DNA of 64,000 bases, taken from NCBI RefSeq assembly GCF_004664715.2, contig NC_051069.1, positions 77,522,647 through 77,586,646 on the forward strand, given 5' to 3'. Origin of the DNA: Peromyscus leucopus (taxonomy: Eukaryota > Chordata > Mammalia > Rodentia > Cricetidae). The notes under the pieces are model-generated. The model made no database searches and was not told the DNA's origin. It worked only from the letters and a program-made list of their open reading frames with translations. A program made the position numbers and the translations under genes. This document shows, one piece after another, positions 11,557-34,775 of this stretch. Every line of letters begins with the position of its first letter. Positions within the stretch are counted from its first letter, which is position 1.

Positions 11557-11732
11557 ATTTCTCTATTTTTTTTATGTCTTTCTTATACATGTTCATTTTC
11601 AAAAAAGTTTATTCCCCACCAAGTATCTTTTGTGAAGGCACTTAAGTGTGTCCAGCATAGTCCTCTTTTACCTAAATACCAATTTTTTCTTTTAGTAATA
11701 AATGCTTTGCATATTACTCATTATTTAATTTT

Positions 11733-11884
11733 TCAGTTTTGTTTGTCAACACAGGGTTTCTCTGTGTAGCCTTGGCTGTCCTGGAACTCCCTCTTTGTTC
11801 TAGGTTGGCCTCAAACTCAGAGATCTGCCTATCTCTGCCTCTCAAGTGCTGGGCTTAAAGGTGTGCACCACCACTGCATGGCTT
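11733..11884 (-). mobile_element. B1 SINE
   Basis: Reverse B1, complete body. Confidence 0.88.
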
Positions 11885-11924
11885 TATTTTGAAATGTGTA
11901 GATGTGTTTCTTCTATTAATTTAA

Positions 11925-12121
11925 TTTAATGTGTGTGTTTTGCCTGCATGTTTATTTGTGTACTATGTGCGTGTGGTACCTATAGAAGTCAGAAGCTGGC
12001 ATTGGATCCCCTGGGACTGGAGTTAAGGATGGTTGTGAGCCACCACGTGTGTTCTGGGAATTGAACCCCAGTTCTACAAAAGAAGTCAGTGCTCTTAATC
12101 ACTAAGTCTTCTCTCCTGCCC
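11925..12121 (-). mobile_element. B3-type SINE
   Basis: Reverse B3-like element with 'tggatcccctgggactggag' and 'ttctgggaattgaacccc'. Confidence 0.8.
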
Positions 12122-12203
12122 CACTTTTTATTTTTATTTTTAATTTTTAAAAAGTTTTTTTCTTTTCTTTTTTTGGGGGGCGGGGGTGGGGATTTTTTCT
12201 TTT

Positions 12204-12378
12204 AAGATTTATTTATTTATTATGTATACAGTGTTCTGTTTGCATGTATCCCTACAGGCCAGAAGAGGGCGCCAGATCTCATTACAGATGGTTATGAGCC
12301 ACCATGTGGTTGCTGGGAATTGAACCTCTGGAAGAACAGCCAGTGTTCTTAACCTCTGAGCCATCTATCCTACCCTCC
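12204..12378 (-). mobile_element. B2 SINE
   Basis: Reverse B2 with 'gccagaagagggcgccagatc'. Confidence 0.88.
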
Positions 12379-13457
12379 TCCCACTTTTTAATTGTTTAAC
12401 ATAATGGAACCAATTGATCTTTGAAAAGCAGACACCTCATCCGGTGAGAACTTGAGAGTGGAAGCATATCTCAGATGACTTCCCTGGTGTAAGACTTTCT
12501 GTTGTCCTGGGACTCTGCATTTTAAAGTCAGGAAGGGGTGTCTTTGCTCCCCATTTAAGTGGTGATCAGCCTTCGTTCCACTGAGATTTTGTTTGAGCTA
12601 TCAGAATCATTTAAGGAAGAACATTTTAGTGTTATTTATTCATGTTGTCTGTTAACATTAGCAAGTACTCCGAGACTGTGACATTTTTTTATTTAAAAGT
12701 ACTGGTACAAATTGGTTTAGTAATGCAGGGCATTTTTATGTTTGTGAAATGATTTGATTTCAACTGTTTTCATATGCTACTGAAAAGTATGCACAGACAA
12801 ATGTATACACCTAGCCTGTCACTAGAGGGCACTCATGGCCCATTCTTTAAAGTGAATGCTGCTCTGGGTAGTGTGAATGGAAAAAAAAGAAATAAGGAAA
12901 GGAAAGGATATGACTGTTCCTAGTTATGGTGGAGGAGAAAATTTATTGTTGATAAAAGGGAAAGCGTAGGTAGAGGCATGGATAGGGACATCTGGGAGAG
13001 TCCACAGTGGACATGACCAGACTGAGCTGGGCCATGGGAGGTCGGTGCAGGGGAGAGGGGAACCAGGTGCAGGAACTAGGAGGCCAAATGTACAAAAAAA
13101 GTGGGCAACAAAAATGTCTGGATTATACAGGGAAGATCCTCTGGGGGAAGGGTGGCCCAGTCCCTGGGCTGGAGGGCAGGAGGTGGGGTATGCCAGCCAT
13201 GCCCTGTAACAGGTAAAGACTGAGGGATGCTGGGAGAACCTGGTGGCCAGGTCTGCTTTGATGTGTTAAGTAGGCACTTCAGCCATTTGTCCCGGGTTTG
13301 AAACTTAACAGGTATTAATTCTAGAGGAATGATCAAAGAAGTGCAGTTTGGATCCGCAGAGTGAATCTGGAGTTCAATTGACAGTTATTATCGGACAGCA
13401 CTGGGAGTCTGCTCATGCAAATTTATTAATTTCATAAAAGGATAGTTATTTATTTAG
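12379..13457. other. Intergenic; possible old ERV-like repeat at 12870-13400
   Basis: No coding evidence. The purine-rich part around 12880-13230 looks like dispersed rodent repeat sequence, family unknown to me. Confidence 0.35.
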
Positions 13458-13562
13458 GATTTTGGAAACAGGATTTCTCTTTGTAGCCCTGTGTAGTCCT
13501 GGAACTCAGTCTGTAGATCAGGCAGTCTTGAACTCAGAGATATGCCTGCCATGCCTTGCTAC
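13458..13562 (-). mobile_element. B1 fragment
   Basis: Reverse B1, right part missing. Confidence 0.75.
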
Positions 13563-13648
13563 AAAAGGGTTTTTAATAATTATACAAATGCAAATTCTTT
13601 TTCTTGATGTGTTGTTCAAGAGCTCCTTTAATTTAAAGTTTAATTACC

Positions 13649-13804
13649 TGCAGAGCATGGTGGCACACGACTTTAATCCTGGCACTCAGGAGGTAGAGGT
13701 AGGCAGATCTCTGAGTTTGAAACTAGCTTGGTAAACATGTGTTCTAGGATAGCCAGGGCTATGTAGAGAGAGACCTTGTGTCAAACAAACAAATAAAAAA
13801 AAAA
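13649..13804 (+). mobile_element. B1 SINE
   Basis: Forward B1 with a CAAACAAA tail. Confidence 0.85.
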
Positions 13805-13944
13805 TTCAGTTACCATTTCATTGATCATGTAATTATTGAAATGAAGTTATTGTTTATCATATTAACTAGCAAACATTACTAGACATCTACTAGAACAAGA
13901 GAATTTACTTATTTTACATATTGTATACATTCATTTAAAATAAT

Positions 13945-14080
13945 TTTTTTGTTTGTGTATGTGTGTATGCATGTGGGTATATGTGTTCACATGTGGTGCT
14001 AGTGCTCATGCATATGGGTATGGAGGCCAGAAGTTGATGTCAGGTGTCTTTCTTGTCTGTTAGGTCAGAAGTGGCCCCTT
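13945..14080 (-). mobile_element. B3/B4-type SINE fragment
   Basis: Reverse element with GT-rich 3' part and 'gaggccagaagttgatgtcaggtgtc'. Confidence 0.6.
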
Positions 14081-14440
14081 AAAATGGTAGTGCTGGTGAC
14101 AATATCCTAAACAGAAAGACTTTGGACAGGTAACCTGAGGACTGTTGTTGGATAAACAGAGGCCTAAGGACCTGGTTTCTGTTTACCCAGGAACTTCCCT
14201 TAATCCTGTCCTCAAAGCTTAACTACCTTCAGCAAGGGCAGCTAATTCCCCATCAATCCAACCAGCCAGTGTTAGCTCAAAGATCCCACCCTGCTGACTG
14301 TCATCTAAAATCCACTTGCTTTTCCTCCACTTTTCTCTTCAAAAGCTGTGGCAGTTTGATCCCCAAAAATCTTTTTCTTTTCTACCCATGGAGTGGTTCA
14401 TTTCGGTGGTTTTACTGCACCTCAGTTACACTCTCCACTT
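14081..14440. other. LTR-like unassigned sequence
   Basis: C-rich stretch that may be part of an ERV LTR; boundaries and family cannot be set by reading. Confidence 0.3.
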
Positions 14441-14528
14441 TATTTGAGGCAGGGTCTCTTGCTGAACCTGGCCCATTGTGGATTCCCAGTCTCAATCTCT
14501 TGAGTGCTGGGATTAAGGGTGGTTAGCA

Positions 14529-14718
14529 TGAGCAGGCTGGTAGTGGCACATGCTTTTAACTGTGGCACTCAGGAGGCAGAGGCAGGCTGATCTCTGAGTT
14601 TGAGGCAAACAGGTCTATAGAAAGAGTTCCTGGACAGCCAGGGCTACACAGAGAAACCCTGTCTCAACAAACAAACAAACAAACATCCCCCAAAACAAAA
14701 CAAAATGAAACAAAAAAC
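14529..14718 (+). mobile_element. B1 SINE
   Basis: Forward B1 with a (CAAA)n tail. Confidence 0.87.
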
Positions 14719-14865
14719 AGTGGCCATTGTATCTACCTGGTTTTATGGTTCTGGGGATCCAAACTCTGGCTCTCACTCTTGTATGGTAAGGACTTCATCC
14801 ATGAGCCTTCTCTTCAAGGACCAGACAGTGTCTTTAATAGCTATTGGTTTTATATATCTGTTTGC

Positions 14866-15018
14866 CTTTTGTTGTTTTTGAGACATGGTTTTACTATGTA
14901 GTCTTAGCTGGTCTGGAACTTGACATATAGATCACGCTGGCCTTGAACTCACACAAATCCTCCTGCCCCTGCCTTCCAAGTACTGGGATTAAAGGTTTGA
15001 ACTACCATGTCTAGCTGT
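14866..15018 (-). mobile_element. B1 SINE
   Basis: Reverse B1, moderately diverged. Confidence 0.85.
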
Positions 15019-15406
15019 GTATTACCTGTTATTGTTGCTTAATGAATTTCTAAAGTGTAGTGGCTTAAAATCTCAGTAATTTATTATAATTTCTGGGATC
15101 CAGAAACCACGAGTTTATTAAGGTGCTTTTGGCCCTACGTCAAATTTTTTATCCAGGGTACAGTCATCAAAAGCTCCAGTTATTCAGGGTACAGTCATTG
15201 AAAGCTCCATCTGAGCTGTAGAATTGGCTCCTAAGATCAATCACTCACATGGACCTCTCTACAGCACAGCCTGGCAAATGACATTTGGCTTCCTTTAGGC
15301 CAAATGGTGTAAGAGGAAGAAAGAATGTGTGAATGGAGGCTACAATTGCTTTATAAGATAATCCTCAGGATGATGCTTCATTACTTTGTTAGGAATAAGT
15401 TATTAA

Positions 15407-15485
15407 GGGCTAGACCTGGTGGCACACACCTTTAATGCCAGCACCTGGGAGGCAGAGACAGGTGAATCCCTGTAAGTGTAAGGCC
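15407..15485 (+). mobile_element. B1 fragment
   Basis: Left half of a B1, joined directly to an LTR-like element, so probably split by it. Confidence 0.75.
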
Positions 15486-16022
15486 ACACCTTTCACTTTA
15501 CAGACAGAAACACTTCCATAGGATGTAGCATGAATTTTAACAGGTCGTATTAATATAATCAAACCTGAGACAGGTATTGGGGTGAATACTGGAAGATCAG
15601 AGAAGCAGAACAAGCCACAGCCTCACCGCCCAACTCCTCAGACGATCCTTTTTCCTCAGACTGGAAGCCTCTGAGTCCTCATCCAAATGGCTCTCAGCTG
15701 AACTGCTACTCAAAAGCCTGAAAGCTTAACCAGCTCTAGTTCCTGGTCATCATGCCTTATATGCCTTTCTGCTTTCTGCCATCACTTCCTGGGATTAAAG
15801 GCTCACTTCCTGGGATTAAAAGCATGGGTTACCATGCCTGGCTATTTCCAGTGTGACTTTAAACTCACAGAGATCTGGATGGATCTCTGCCTCCCAAGTG
15901 ATAGGATTAAAGGCATGTGTGCCACCATTTTCTGTCCTCTATATCTAGTGGCTGTTCTGTTCTCTGACCCCAGATAAGTTTATTAGGGTACACAATATTT
16001 TGGAACACAATATCACCACAAT
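15486..16022. mobile_element. LTR-like element related to the one at 22.85 kb
   Basis: Shares in order with 22855-23312: 'agatcagagaagcagaacaagccacagcc', 'tatatgcctttct', 'gggattaaaggc', 'ttccagtgtg', and a 'cagataagtttattagggtacac' end. It contains B1-like sub-blocks. Probably an ERV LTR; subfamily uncertain. Confidence 0.55.
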
Positions 16023-16054
16023 AGGAACTTTATTATTGTTATTATTATTATTTG

Positions 16055-16228
16055 GTTATATATATATAGTGTGCATTGGTCTTTTCCCTGCATATATGTC
16101 TGTGTGAGGATGTTGGATCCTGGAGTTACAGACAGCTGTGAGCTGTCATGTGGGTGCTGGGAATTGAACATGGGTCATCTGGAAGAGCAGTCAGTGCTCT
16201 TAACCACTGAACCATCTCTCCAGCCCCT
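16055..16228 (-). mobile_element. B2/B3-type SINE
   Basis: Reverse element with 'gtgctgggaattgaacatgg' and 'accatctctccagccc'. Confidence 0.85.
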
Positions 16229-16378
16229 GGTTTTTCAAGACAGGGTTTCTCTGTGTAGCTTTGTAGTCTGTCCTGGAACTCGATTTGTAGACCAGACTGA
16301 TCTCAAATTTGCATAGATCCACTTGCCTCTGCCTTCCAAGTACTGGGATTAAAGGTGTGTGCCACCACACCCTGGCTG
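16229..16378 (-). mobile_element. B1 SINE
   Basis: Reverse B1 directly abutting the preceding B2/B3 element. Confidence 0.87.
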
Positions 16379-16404
16379 CAGGAACCTCATTAAGATTATA
16401 GTGA

Positions 16405-16590
16405 GGGGGCTGGAGGGTTGGCTCAGTGGTTAAGAGCACTCACTGGCTGCTCTTCCAGAAGACCCAGATTCAATTCCCAGCACCCACATGGCAGCTCACA
16501 ACTGTCTGTAACTCTAGTTCCAGAGTATCTAACACCTTCATATACAGACATACATGCAGGCAAAACACCAATGCACATAAAAAAAGGTTA
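16405..16590 (+). mobile_element. B2/B3-type SINE
   Basis: Forward element starting 'gggctggagggttggctcag', opposite in direction to the 16.05 kb copy, so the pair can form an inverted repeat about 180 bases apart. Confidence 0.87.
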
Positions 16591-16729
16591 TAGTGAATGT
16601 TTAGATTATGTTGAAAAAATCATCTTAATAATGTGGAATCTATCAACTCAACTCTGAGCACTGAATGTCTTTATTTATTTAGATTTTGTTTGACCCAATT
16701 CACCTCTTTGGTTTACTGAGTTCTTCTTC

Positions 16730-16768
<39 letters not shown>

Positions 16769-16865
16769 CATGATTTCTGTCTGAGCAAAACAATTCATTT
16801 ATGTTTACCATTTTGCTGGAATTAATCACTCTGGAGAACGCAGTTCTTCCTCTCTTCAGCCTCTC

Positions 16866-17024
16866 CTCCATCTTTTTGAGACAGGTTTTCTCTGTGTTGT
16901 CTCTGCTGTTGTGGAACTTGCTCTGTAGAGCAGGATGGCCTAGAACTTAGATATCGGCCTGCCTCTGCCTCCCTTAATCACTCTGCTGGGATTAAAGATG
17001 TGTGCCACTACCCCCAGCTTCTAG
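16866..17024 (-). mobile_element. B1 SINE
   Basis: Reverse B1; preceded by a 31-base T tract at 16737-16767. Confidence 0.8.
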
Positions 17025-17069
17025 TAGTTCATTTTTGAAAATTTCTTGAAAATGATTTCAATTTTAGTA

Positions 17070-17207
17070 ATTTTTTTTTTTTTTCGAAATAGAGTTTCTC
17101 TGTGTAGCTCTGGCTATCCTGGAACTCCTTCTGTAGATCAGGTTGGCTTTGAACTCAGAGATCTGTGGAGTGTTGGGATTAAAGTCATGCATTACCATTG
17201 CCTAGGA
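17070..17207 (-). mobile_element. B1 SINE with internal deletion
   Basis: Reverse B1 lacking part of the middle between 'agatctg' and 'gtgttgggatt'. Confidence 0.75.
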
Positions 17208-17308
17208 GGAAGTGATTTTTTTCATTTCAAATTCCAATTATTCCTATACATTATTGGCAGGAAATACCTTGACTTTTGTCTCTTGTCCATCTACATAGTT
17301 TCTTTTTT

Positions 17309-17474
17309 AAAAGATTTATTTATTTATTATGTATACAGCATGTATGACCAGAAGAGGGCACAAGGTCTCATTACAGATAGTTGTGAGCCACCATGTGGTT
17401 GCTGGGAATTGAACTGAGGACCTTCTGGAAGATCAGTCAGTGCTCTTAACCTCTGAGCCATCTCTCCAACCCTC
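17309..17474 (-). mobile_element. B2 SINE
   Basis: Reverse B2 with 'accagaagagggcacaagg'. Confidence 0.88.
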
Positions 17475-17499
17475 TACATAGATTCTTGTTCTATCCTTC

Positions 17500-18075
17500 T
17501 GTCACAAGATCCAAAATGGTGGTTCTATTTCAACATGAATTTTGAAAATTACTGTATGGTATAACCAGAATGCTGAATTTGACAATTCACTGCTGATGTT
17601 GAAAGTGGTTCATAGTCTTTGGGGAACGCTAAGCATTCAACTTCCTGTGGTGCTCTGGACAGCCAACAGAAGGTATTGTAACAGGGCCCAGACCTTAGTA
17701 GGCTCCAAGACCATAGCACAACTGACTCCATGATGGAAGTACCATTCAGGCTGTAAAACTCAGCACCTAGACAATACCACCTGTCAAAACTACAGCAAAG
17801 GCCTAATCTATCAAAGCCCATAGTTATGGGAAAGTCTTTCAATGTACTAACCTTGCTTTTTGGCTTCTATCGTTCTCCTGGGTAACTGTTCTTGATAACT
17901 AAAGTATGTCAACCCAGGACGTGGTTTTTGTGCTTAAAAGCTCACCCTGAGAAAGGCTTGGGGTTTCACTGGGATCCCGAACACACAGGGTAGTCGCCAT
18001 CTGGCTAATAAAGGACTTTCTATTGGTTTAAATCCATAGAAAGCAGTCTTCCCTGGTGAATACCCCACAACAAGT
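17500..18075 (+). mobile_element. Probable ERV LTR upstream of the zinc-finger promoter
   Basis: Near 17935-18025 there is a TTAAAA-like box, then 'ggctaataaaggactttc', an AATAAA signal in a typical R/U5 setting. The right end near 'taccccacaaca' fits an LTR end in CA. Left limit uncertain. Confidence 0.45.
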
Positions 18076-18339
18076 ATCATAACGATTTTCCGACTCAGTG
18101 TCTCCCACAGAGATATTTGCTTTGTTTCTAGAATGAATACACTGGAGCTTCCTTCTCACATTCTATACTGCTTTGGGACACCTGCGGTTCGACTGAGAGA
18201 AAGGTGAAGGAATTTCATATCACTGTCATGAGGTGGGTATCTGTTCTAAACCATGAAATCCACCATTCCTGGTAATTCAAGTGTGGACCTGTGGGAAAAT
18301 GTCCTTTTATACTTGCCATAGATTCTCAGAGGCTCATGG

Positions 18340-18605
18340 GTAATGTAGTCCCTCACCTACGGGGCCATCCCTCACAGGATCAAGTAAACAGCTCCTGCAA
18401 ATCGGCGTGTGGACGCCTCTGTCCAGCACTCTTCTGGAAACTGGCTTAGAAAGTCGCGACCTGGCGTGGTGCTGACGCCATCGCTCAGGCTGAGAGCTTG
18501 CTGCGGGGTTCCTGGAGGCGGATGCGAGGAAGAAAGAGGAGAGTGATCTCACGATCCTCGGAAGCTGGATCCGAACCATTTCGCTTGGTGGAAGCAGAAA
18601 CATAG
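18340..18605 (+). promoter_or_regulatory. CpG-rich promoter and probable non-coding exon 1 of the zinc-finger gene
   Basis: This is the clearest CpG-rich stretch in the left half (for example around 18400-18600, with repeated CG in an otherwise CpG-poor sequence), and no TATA box is evident. It ends with a plausible donor, AG before GTGGGT at 18606, upstream of the 22.5 kb exon on the same strand. KRAB zinc-finger genes usually start at CpG-rich TATA-less promoters with a short non-coding exon. The exact start site cannot be read from sequence. CpG enrichment continues weakly to about 18860. Confidence 0.55.
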
Positions 18606-18859
18606 GTGGGTCTTGGTGGTGGGGCTGAGACGTGGGGCAGACCGGAGCAGGTCTGGGAGGAGACTGCAAGGATCCACCATTTCCCATTTGGAACAGACGA
18701 CCTGGACAGTGCGTTCATGGTTGCTGTGTCAGAAGACTGCGCTAGGAGGTGTTTGGGTCTGTGATTCCAACTGTCCAAGGGATTTACAGAAGCTCTGCCA
18801 AGGAGGTGAGAGCCCAAGATGGCGACTTGGGGGTGGGGGCGGTGCGTGTCTTTAGATTG

Positions 18860-19239
18860 CCCTGGCCAGCAGGCCTGAGGTGTGAGCTCAAGTTCTAGCC
18901 CTTGCCGGTGAAGAATCCTGTTGAGACCAGACTGCAGAACCAGGAATTTTTCACTAGCATGAACCCAGAAATCCCAAACCGCGAGCCTGGGAAAGTGTAA
19001 GTTGAAAGTGTAAGTGCTGTAGACTGAAGGGGGCCTGTGACCCACGAGTCCGTACGAAAGACGGTGTTTGTTATCCTAATGAATTGACCCGAAATTCTCA
19101 CATACTGTTTTTAGACTCTGTCGGGCATTGGCGATTCTGTTCTTTAAATTTACTGTCTCGTCACGTTTTTTGGCTTCCTGTGCACCGCGTAGCCAGCTTG
19201 ACAGTGGCCAGCTTGGCACTCCAGGTTTGGAGCTCTTAG
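18860..19239. other. Intron 1 of the zinc-finger gene, no feature
   Basis: Declining CpG content, no exon signal or repeat recognised. Confidence 0.5.
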
Positions 19240-19438
19240 CAATTCTCAACCTATGGGAAGGGTCGCATATTAGACATCCTGCATATTAGATATTTACATT
19301 ACGATTCATAACAGTAGCAAATTTACAGTGATGAAGTAGCAATGAAGATAATTTTATGGTTGGGGGGTCTCCATAACATGAGGAACTGTATTAAATGGCC
19401 ACAACATTGGGAAGGTTGAGAACCACTATCTTAGAAGG
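19240..19438. mobile_element. URR1-like hAT-Charlie MITE
   Basis: Begins 'caattctcaacctatggg' and ends 'aaggttgagaaccacta', a 14-16 base terminal inverted repeat; the interior has 'tatttacattacgattcataacagtagcaa'. TCTTAG adjoins both ends, consistent with a decayed 8-base hAT duplication. Non-autonomous, old. Confidence 0.85.
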
Positions 19439-21832
19439 TTTTGTTTCGTTTTTTGCAAATGCCAAGTCACCAGAGACGAGAATATCTCTTAGGAGATTCT
19501 AGTATTGAAATAGGAACGTTTTCTTGAGAACAAAATAGAGGGTTTCAAGTTCTGAAGGGGAGGGTGTTTCATCAGTAGGAATTCCATCACCCTAGTGTGG
19601 AGGAAGACCTTAATAAGAGACTAGGAAGCGCTGAGTCCTGGTAGGGAATTAGCTCTGGGTCCAAGCCTTAGAATGCTGCCACCTAACTCTACAGAACTGC
19701 AGGGCCTTGTGATACAGGTCCCTTTGACTAAAACTGTACTTTGATTAACAGGGTCTGCCCACATTTTCATGGCAGAGATTGCATAATTGAAAGTTACCTG
19801 TACATCATGATGTTTCAGAACAGTACAGTGTCCAATTTGGAGTCCTTCCCCATTACCTCAGTGCTCAGCCTACTACGTTGGTGGCCAGTACAGGGAAGGA
19901 TTGCTGAGCTGTTAATGAATTTGCCCTTTAGACCAGAATAGGAAGTATGTTTATTGAGTATAATGCAATAGAAGAGCAAGCAATTATAGTACCACCTGCC
20001 TCATAGGCTAATGAGCTGTGGGTGAGGTTGGAGACAGGGGATATACTTGTTCAGTTAGAGGGAGATTCTTTATGTGCATTTCTCTGGCATGTAATACATG
20101 ATGTGCGAAGATCAGTCTACATGAGTCAGTGTACATCTCTAGGGCGTTAAGCAAGAGCTACTGTGAAGGTAATTCCAGCTGTGTTTCCATCTGTGTAATG
20201 GCCATGCAAACAATCTCAGTCCTGTGAAGATTCTCTAGTGGGGACCTGCTCCACAGCAGGCAAGATCTACTGTTAATGACCTTCCCTCCACAACTAGTGC
20301 ATTTGAGCAGAGGCAGAGTGAAGGTGAAACTTTTAGCTTTGCATGACCTAAGCAATTACTGATCCCATTGCTTAGAACAATTTTTGGGCAAAGCTACTAC
20401 CTTCTCAGAAGCTATCAATATATGGGTGGTAGTCGGGGCCTTGATCCTCTTTAGGTGGTTGAGGTTGTCGCTCTTCTACCAGCTTAGTTGAAAAAGATAG
20501 GCAAGGACCTGGGGAATATGTATTGGATCTGGAAGTTGTGATATAGTGTGGAGAGGTGCCCTGTCACACCTGACTGAATCAGTGGTTGGTAGGTTTACTT
20601 TTCCTCTTCCCTCACTGTTCCCAGTGTGTGAGCTCTTTTAATTAATTTTGTATGTTTGAGTATATTGTCCACATGTATGTCTGTTTACCATGTGTAGCTG
20701 ACAAAAACCAATGTTTGTATATTTTCTAATACTGATTACTAGTTACCATGAAAATGCCTTAGATTTGTGTTTTTCTATTTTTGGTGTTGAAATCCAGTGT
20801 CCAAGTGTGAACTGCAAATGCTTTACCACAGAACAAGGTGACTGGTTTTCAAATACTTTCCAAATACTTTTTGCTAAGCTTCCTATCCCTGTTATCATTA
20901 ATACATTCTGTACATTATATAACCTTAAAGGTTAAACATAGAAGTGTTTTACTTAATGCTAGCATTCTGTAAACCAAAATTCATAAGAATGAAAATAATA
21001 GGAATCAGTCTCACTTTCGTAAAATGAAGAAAATAGATCACATTAAACTTGTGCTCTAAACCTATACATGCAAATACTACAGAATGCCACATTGCCATGA
21101 ACCTAACAGCTTCTCTGTTTAAAAGGTTAGACGCTCTTTTGCCAGACAGTGCTGGTTTGAATAATGTGACTTCAGCTATTCCTACTGTGGTTTTCAAACC
21201 TTAGGCATCTGGTTACAGAATACTTTTTACTGTGTTTGTCATGCTTGGAAACTATTTCCCATTATATGTTAAAATAATTGAATTCTAAATTATTAGATGT
21301 ATCAGTTTTTCTTGTACAACAACAAAAATATTACTTTAAAGAACAATTTGATTTTTTTTTTTTTCACATTCCTCTAGGTCAATGTCTGGACTGGTCTCAG
21401 CTGGGAAATTGCTGTCTTTTGTTGCCTTCAGTGATAAATGAGGTTTGAGTCATCAGTGCTTTGAGGCTGTCTCATTCTGGGTGTTCCGTCTCACATCCAG
21501 GGGTTCCTGCAGAGTCTCCTCAAGGCTTTATTTTCATCAAGCTGCCACCAAGGTTCTTCACAACACATTTGTGTCTAGTAGGTGAGCACTGGTCAGGAAA
21601 TACTTTTCAAGCTTCGGTTGTCTTCACATTTGCTGAGTTCTCTTGGTAAAATGGCTCATTATTATTCGTGGGAATGAAATCAGGGTGTGGATACATAGAG
21701 ATGCCCCATTTGGAAACATTATTGTAACAATGTCCTATAAGAAATGGGCATTGTTTAATTTCTTCTTACTGTATAAGCATGGGCAAAACAAATCTTGCAA
21801 TGTGCATATTTTCCATGAAAATGAGCTGTACA
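19439..21832. other. Intron 1 of the zinc-finger gene, mostly unique sequence
   Basis: About 2.4 kb with no coding or SINE signal that I can see, the longest repeat-poor stretch in the left half. Confidence 0.5.
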
Positions 21833-22000
21833 GCCGGGCGGTGGTGGCGCACACCTTTAATCCCAGCACTCGGGAGGCAGAGCCAGGCGGATCTCTGTGA
21901 GTTCGAGGCCAGCCTGGACTACCAAGTGAGTCCCAGGAAAGGTGCAAAGCTACACAGAGAAACCCTGTCTTGGAAAAACCAAAAAAAAAAAAAAAAAAAA
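21833..22000 (+). mobile_element. Young B1 SINE, cricetid-type variant
   Basis: Close to a consensus ('gccgggcggtggtggcgcac') and has the 'caggaaaggtgcaaagctac' variant at the right; poly(A) tail of about 22. Confidence 0.92.
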
Positions 22001-22316
22001 AAGAAAGAAAATGAGCTGTACAAAGGAAGAAGTAGTATGAGAAAGTGCTCATATGGAGCCCATTTTGGTGGAATAATAGAATATTTCAATAAAAAACAGG
22101 TGCATTTCTGTGTTAATGGTAAGAGCAAACATAATGACTTCTGGTTTCCTTTTAAAAAGGGAATGTTAATTATTACTAATATGTTCATTACTTGCTGATG
22201 TTTGTACTCATTAGTTCAGCCATAACTGTCATGTGTAATGGCTCTGAATGCACTTGTGAGTCCATTGCCAATGCTGTCTTTGTTGCACTTTCTTGTGAAT
22301 GGGACTGTTTTCTTTT

Positions 22317-22501
22317 TTAAAAAGAGTTATTTTTGTGTGCATTGGTGTTTTGCCTGCATGTATGTCTGTGTGAGTGTGCCAGATCTCCTGGAAATGGAGT
22401 AACAGACAGTTGTGAGCTGCCCTGTGGGTGCTGGGAATTGAATCTGGGTCCTCTGGAAGAGCAGCCAGTGCTCTTAACCACTGAGCCATCTCTCTAGTCC
22501 C
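22317..22501 (-). mobile_element. B2/B3-type SINE
   Basis: Reverse element with 'gtgggtgctgggaattgaat' ending 47 bases before the exon-2 acceptor of the zinc-finger gene. Confidence 0.87.
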
Positions 22502-22680
22502 TAGGAACTATCTTCTTACAATTTTAACTTTTCTTCTTCTTTTTCAGCTAATTGTATAGTGCTTTGAGTGGAAACTCTAGGACCAAGCTATGAATATCCT
22601 CTCCCTCTCATGACTCTACACTAGTCTCCTTTTCTCAACTGTATCTCCAATATCATCTGTGTGTTTCCAAGGGCAAAATC

Positions 22681-33451
<10,771 letters not shown>

Positions 33452-34240
33452 TGATGATGGGTATAGAAAGACATTTATTTAAGCCTCAGAATGCTTCAAA
33501 TACTACAACCAAGAATTCCCTTGAGTGTGTGTAGTATAGGTGTTCTTTCTGTAAAACAGCTCTCAGTTCACATGAGAGAACCCTCACAGGGTTGAGAAAC
33601 ATTAGGAACATATTGAATGTGAAGGAAAGTTTCACCAGAAATTGCCCTTAAAATGTTATGAGAAAACTCACACAAGAGGAAATTTTTATAAATGTAATAC
33701 ATATGGGAAAAGGTCCCACACTACAGGTCTAAACTTGGAATGCATCTAAGTATTTACATAGGAGAAAACATGAATATAAAAAATATAGAAGTTTTAAACA
33801 TGTTTTAAATATATCTAACTCATATTGGAGAAAACCTCAATGAAAGTCATAAATGTGGAAAATACATTTTATAACTGAGAAAAATATATGAATAAAAGTT
33901 GAAAATCATTTTGGCATCATTCATGCCTTAATATGCATGAGAAAGTCTGCACTGGCAAAAGACTCTTGTAGAAATGTAATCATTAGAAAACTGTCTAAAA
34001 GTCACTCCTTGTTAAATATGAAATAATCCTGTGAGTAAAATCTCTGTGAATGGAATAATCATGGAATCTGTCCAGTGGAAATTTCCACACAGCATGAATC
34101 AGAGAACTCAATTGGAAAGGAATGCCTATAATGGTGAAAGCCCATTCATTAACCATACATCACACCTAAGCAAGTATCAGACAGCACAATCAAGGAAAAG
34201 TCTTATAGTATTGAACAGCATCAGGATATTTAGAAATTAA
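33452..34240 (+). pseudogene. 3' UTR containing decayed C2H2 fingers
   Basis: After the stop, traces of the 84-base finger repeat continue in several frames: pieces resembling the inter-finger linker recur near 33580, 33665, 33750 and 33830, and a stretch near 34130-34190 still reads like a finger with a SHLSKY core. There are frameshifts and stops throughout. The ancestral protein therefore had more C-terminal fingers, now lost to translation. Confidence 0.75.
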
Positions 34241-34504
34241 GCATTGGCATATATCACAAACTGTGTATAATGGAATAATACTGGGTAGCAGAGTGGCTAT
34301 GCCCCCAGAGACCTTTTTCTTATATCTCTGGACCTAGCCTGCAATTCTCAGCCTCACTATGGTCATTATAAGTTAAGTGAGTTTTGCTGGGAGACTGTGA
34401 ATTCAGCTGATATGCAATATTTCTAGACTTGGCAACCCAAAGAACAGCAGACATTTTTTTCCAGTTTATGTCAAAGTGAAGTGAAGGTAACCCCTCCCCC
34501 CGCT

Positions 34505-34654
34505 TTTTTTTTTGAGACAGGGATTCTCTGTGTAGCTTTGGCACTTTTCCTGGAATTCAATCTGTAGCTCAGGCTGGCCTCAAACTCACAGAGATCCGCC
34601 TGCTTCTGCCTTCCGGGTCCTGGGACTAAAGTCATGCACCAACACCGGCTGGCC
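34505..34654 (-). mobile_element. B1 SINE
   Basis: Reverse B1 within the zinc-finger 3' UTR, so it may be transcribed. Confidence 0.87.
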
Positions 34655-34769
34655 CAAAGGACATTCTTACAAACACTGAGGAAAATTTATTGGGATTAAA
34701 GAATTGGTTGAAGAAAACAGAGATCTTTCACCTTTGTCTTTGTGCCCTATGCCTGGCACATTAGTATGA

Positions 34770-34775
34770 AATAAA
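34770..34775 (+). terminator. AATAAA, candidate polyadenylation signal of the zinc-finger gene
   Basis: This hexamer is followed by a T/GT-rich stretch and lies about 1.3 kb after the stop codon, a usual 3' UTR length for this family. Other A-rich hexamers exist nearer the stop, so it is only the best candidate. Confidence 0.45.

Noticed and set aside
18485..19045. 186-codon minus-strand frame at the CpG-rich promoter
   Set aside because: High GC makes stops rare; composition explains it, no recognisable domain, and it opposes the zinc-finger promoter.
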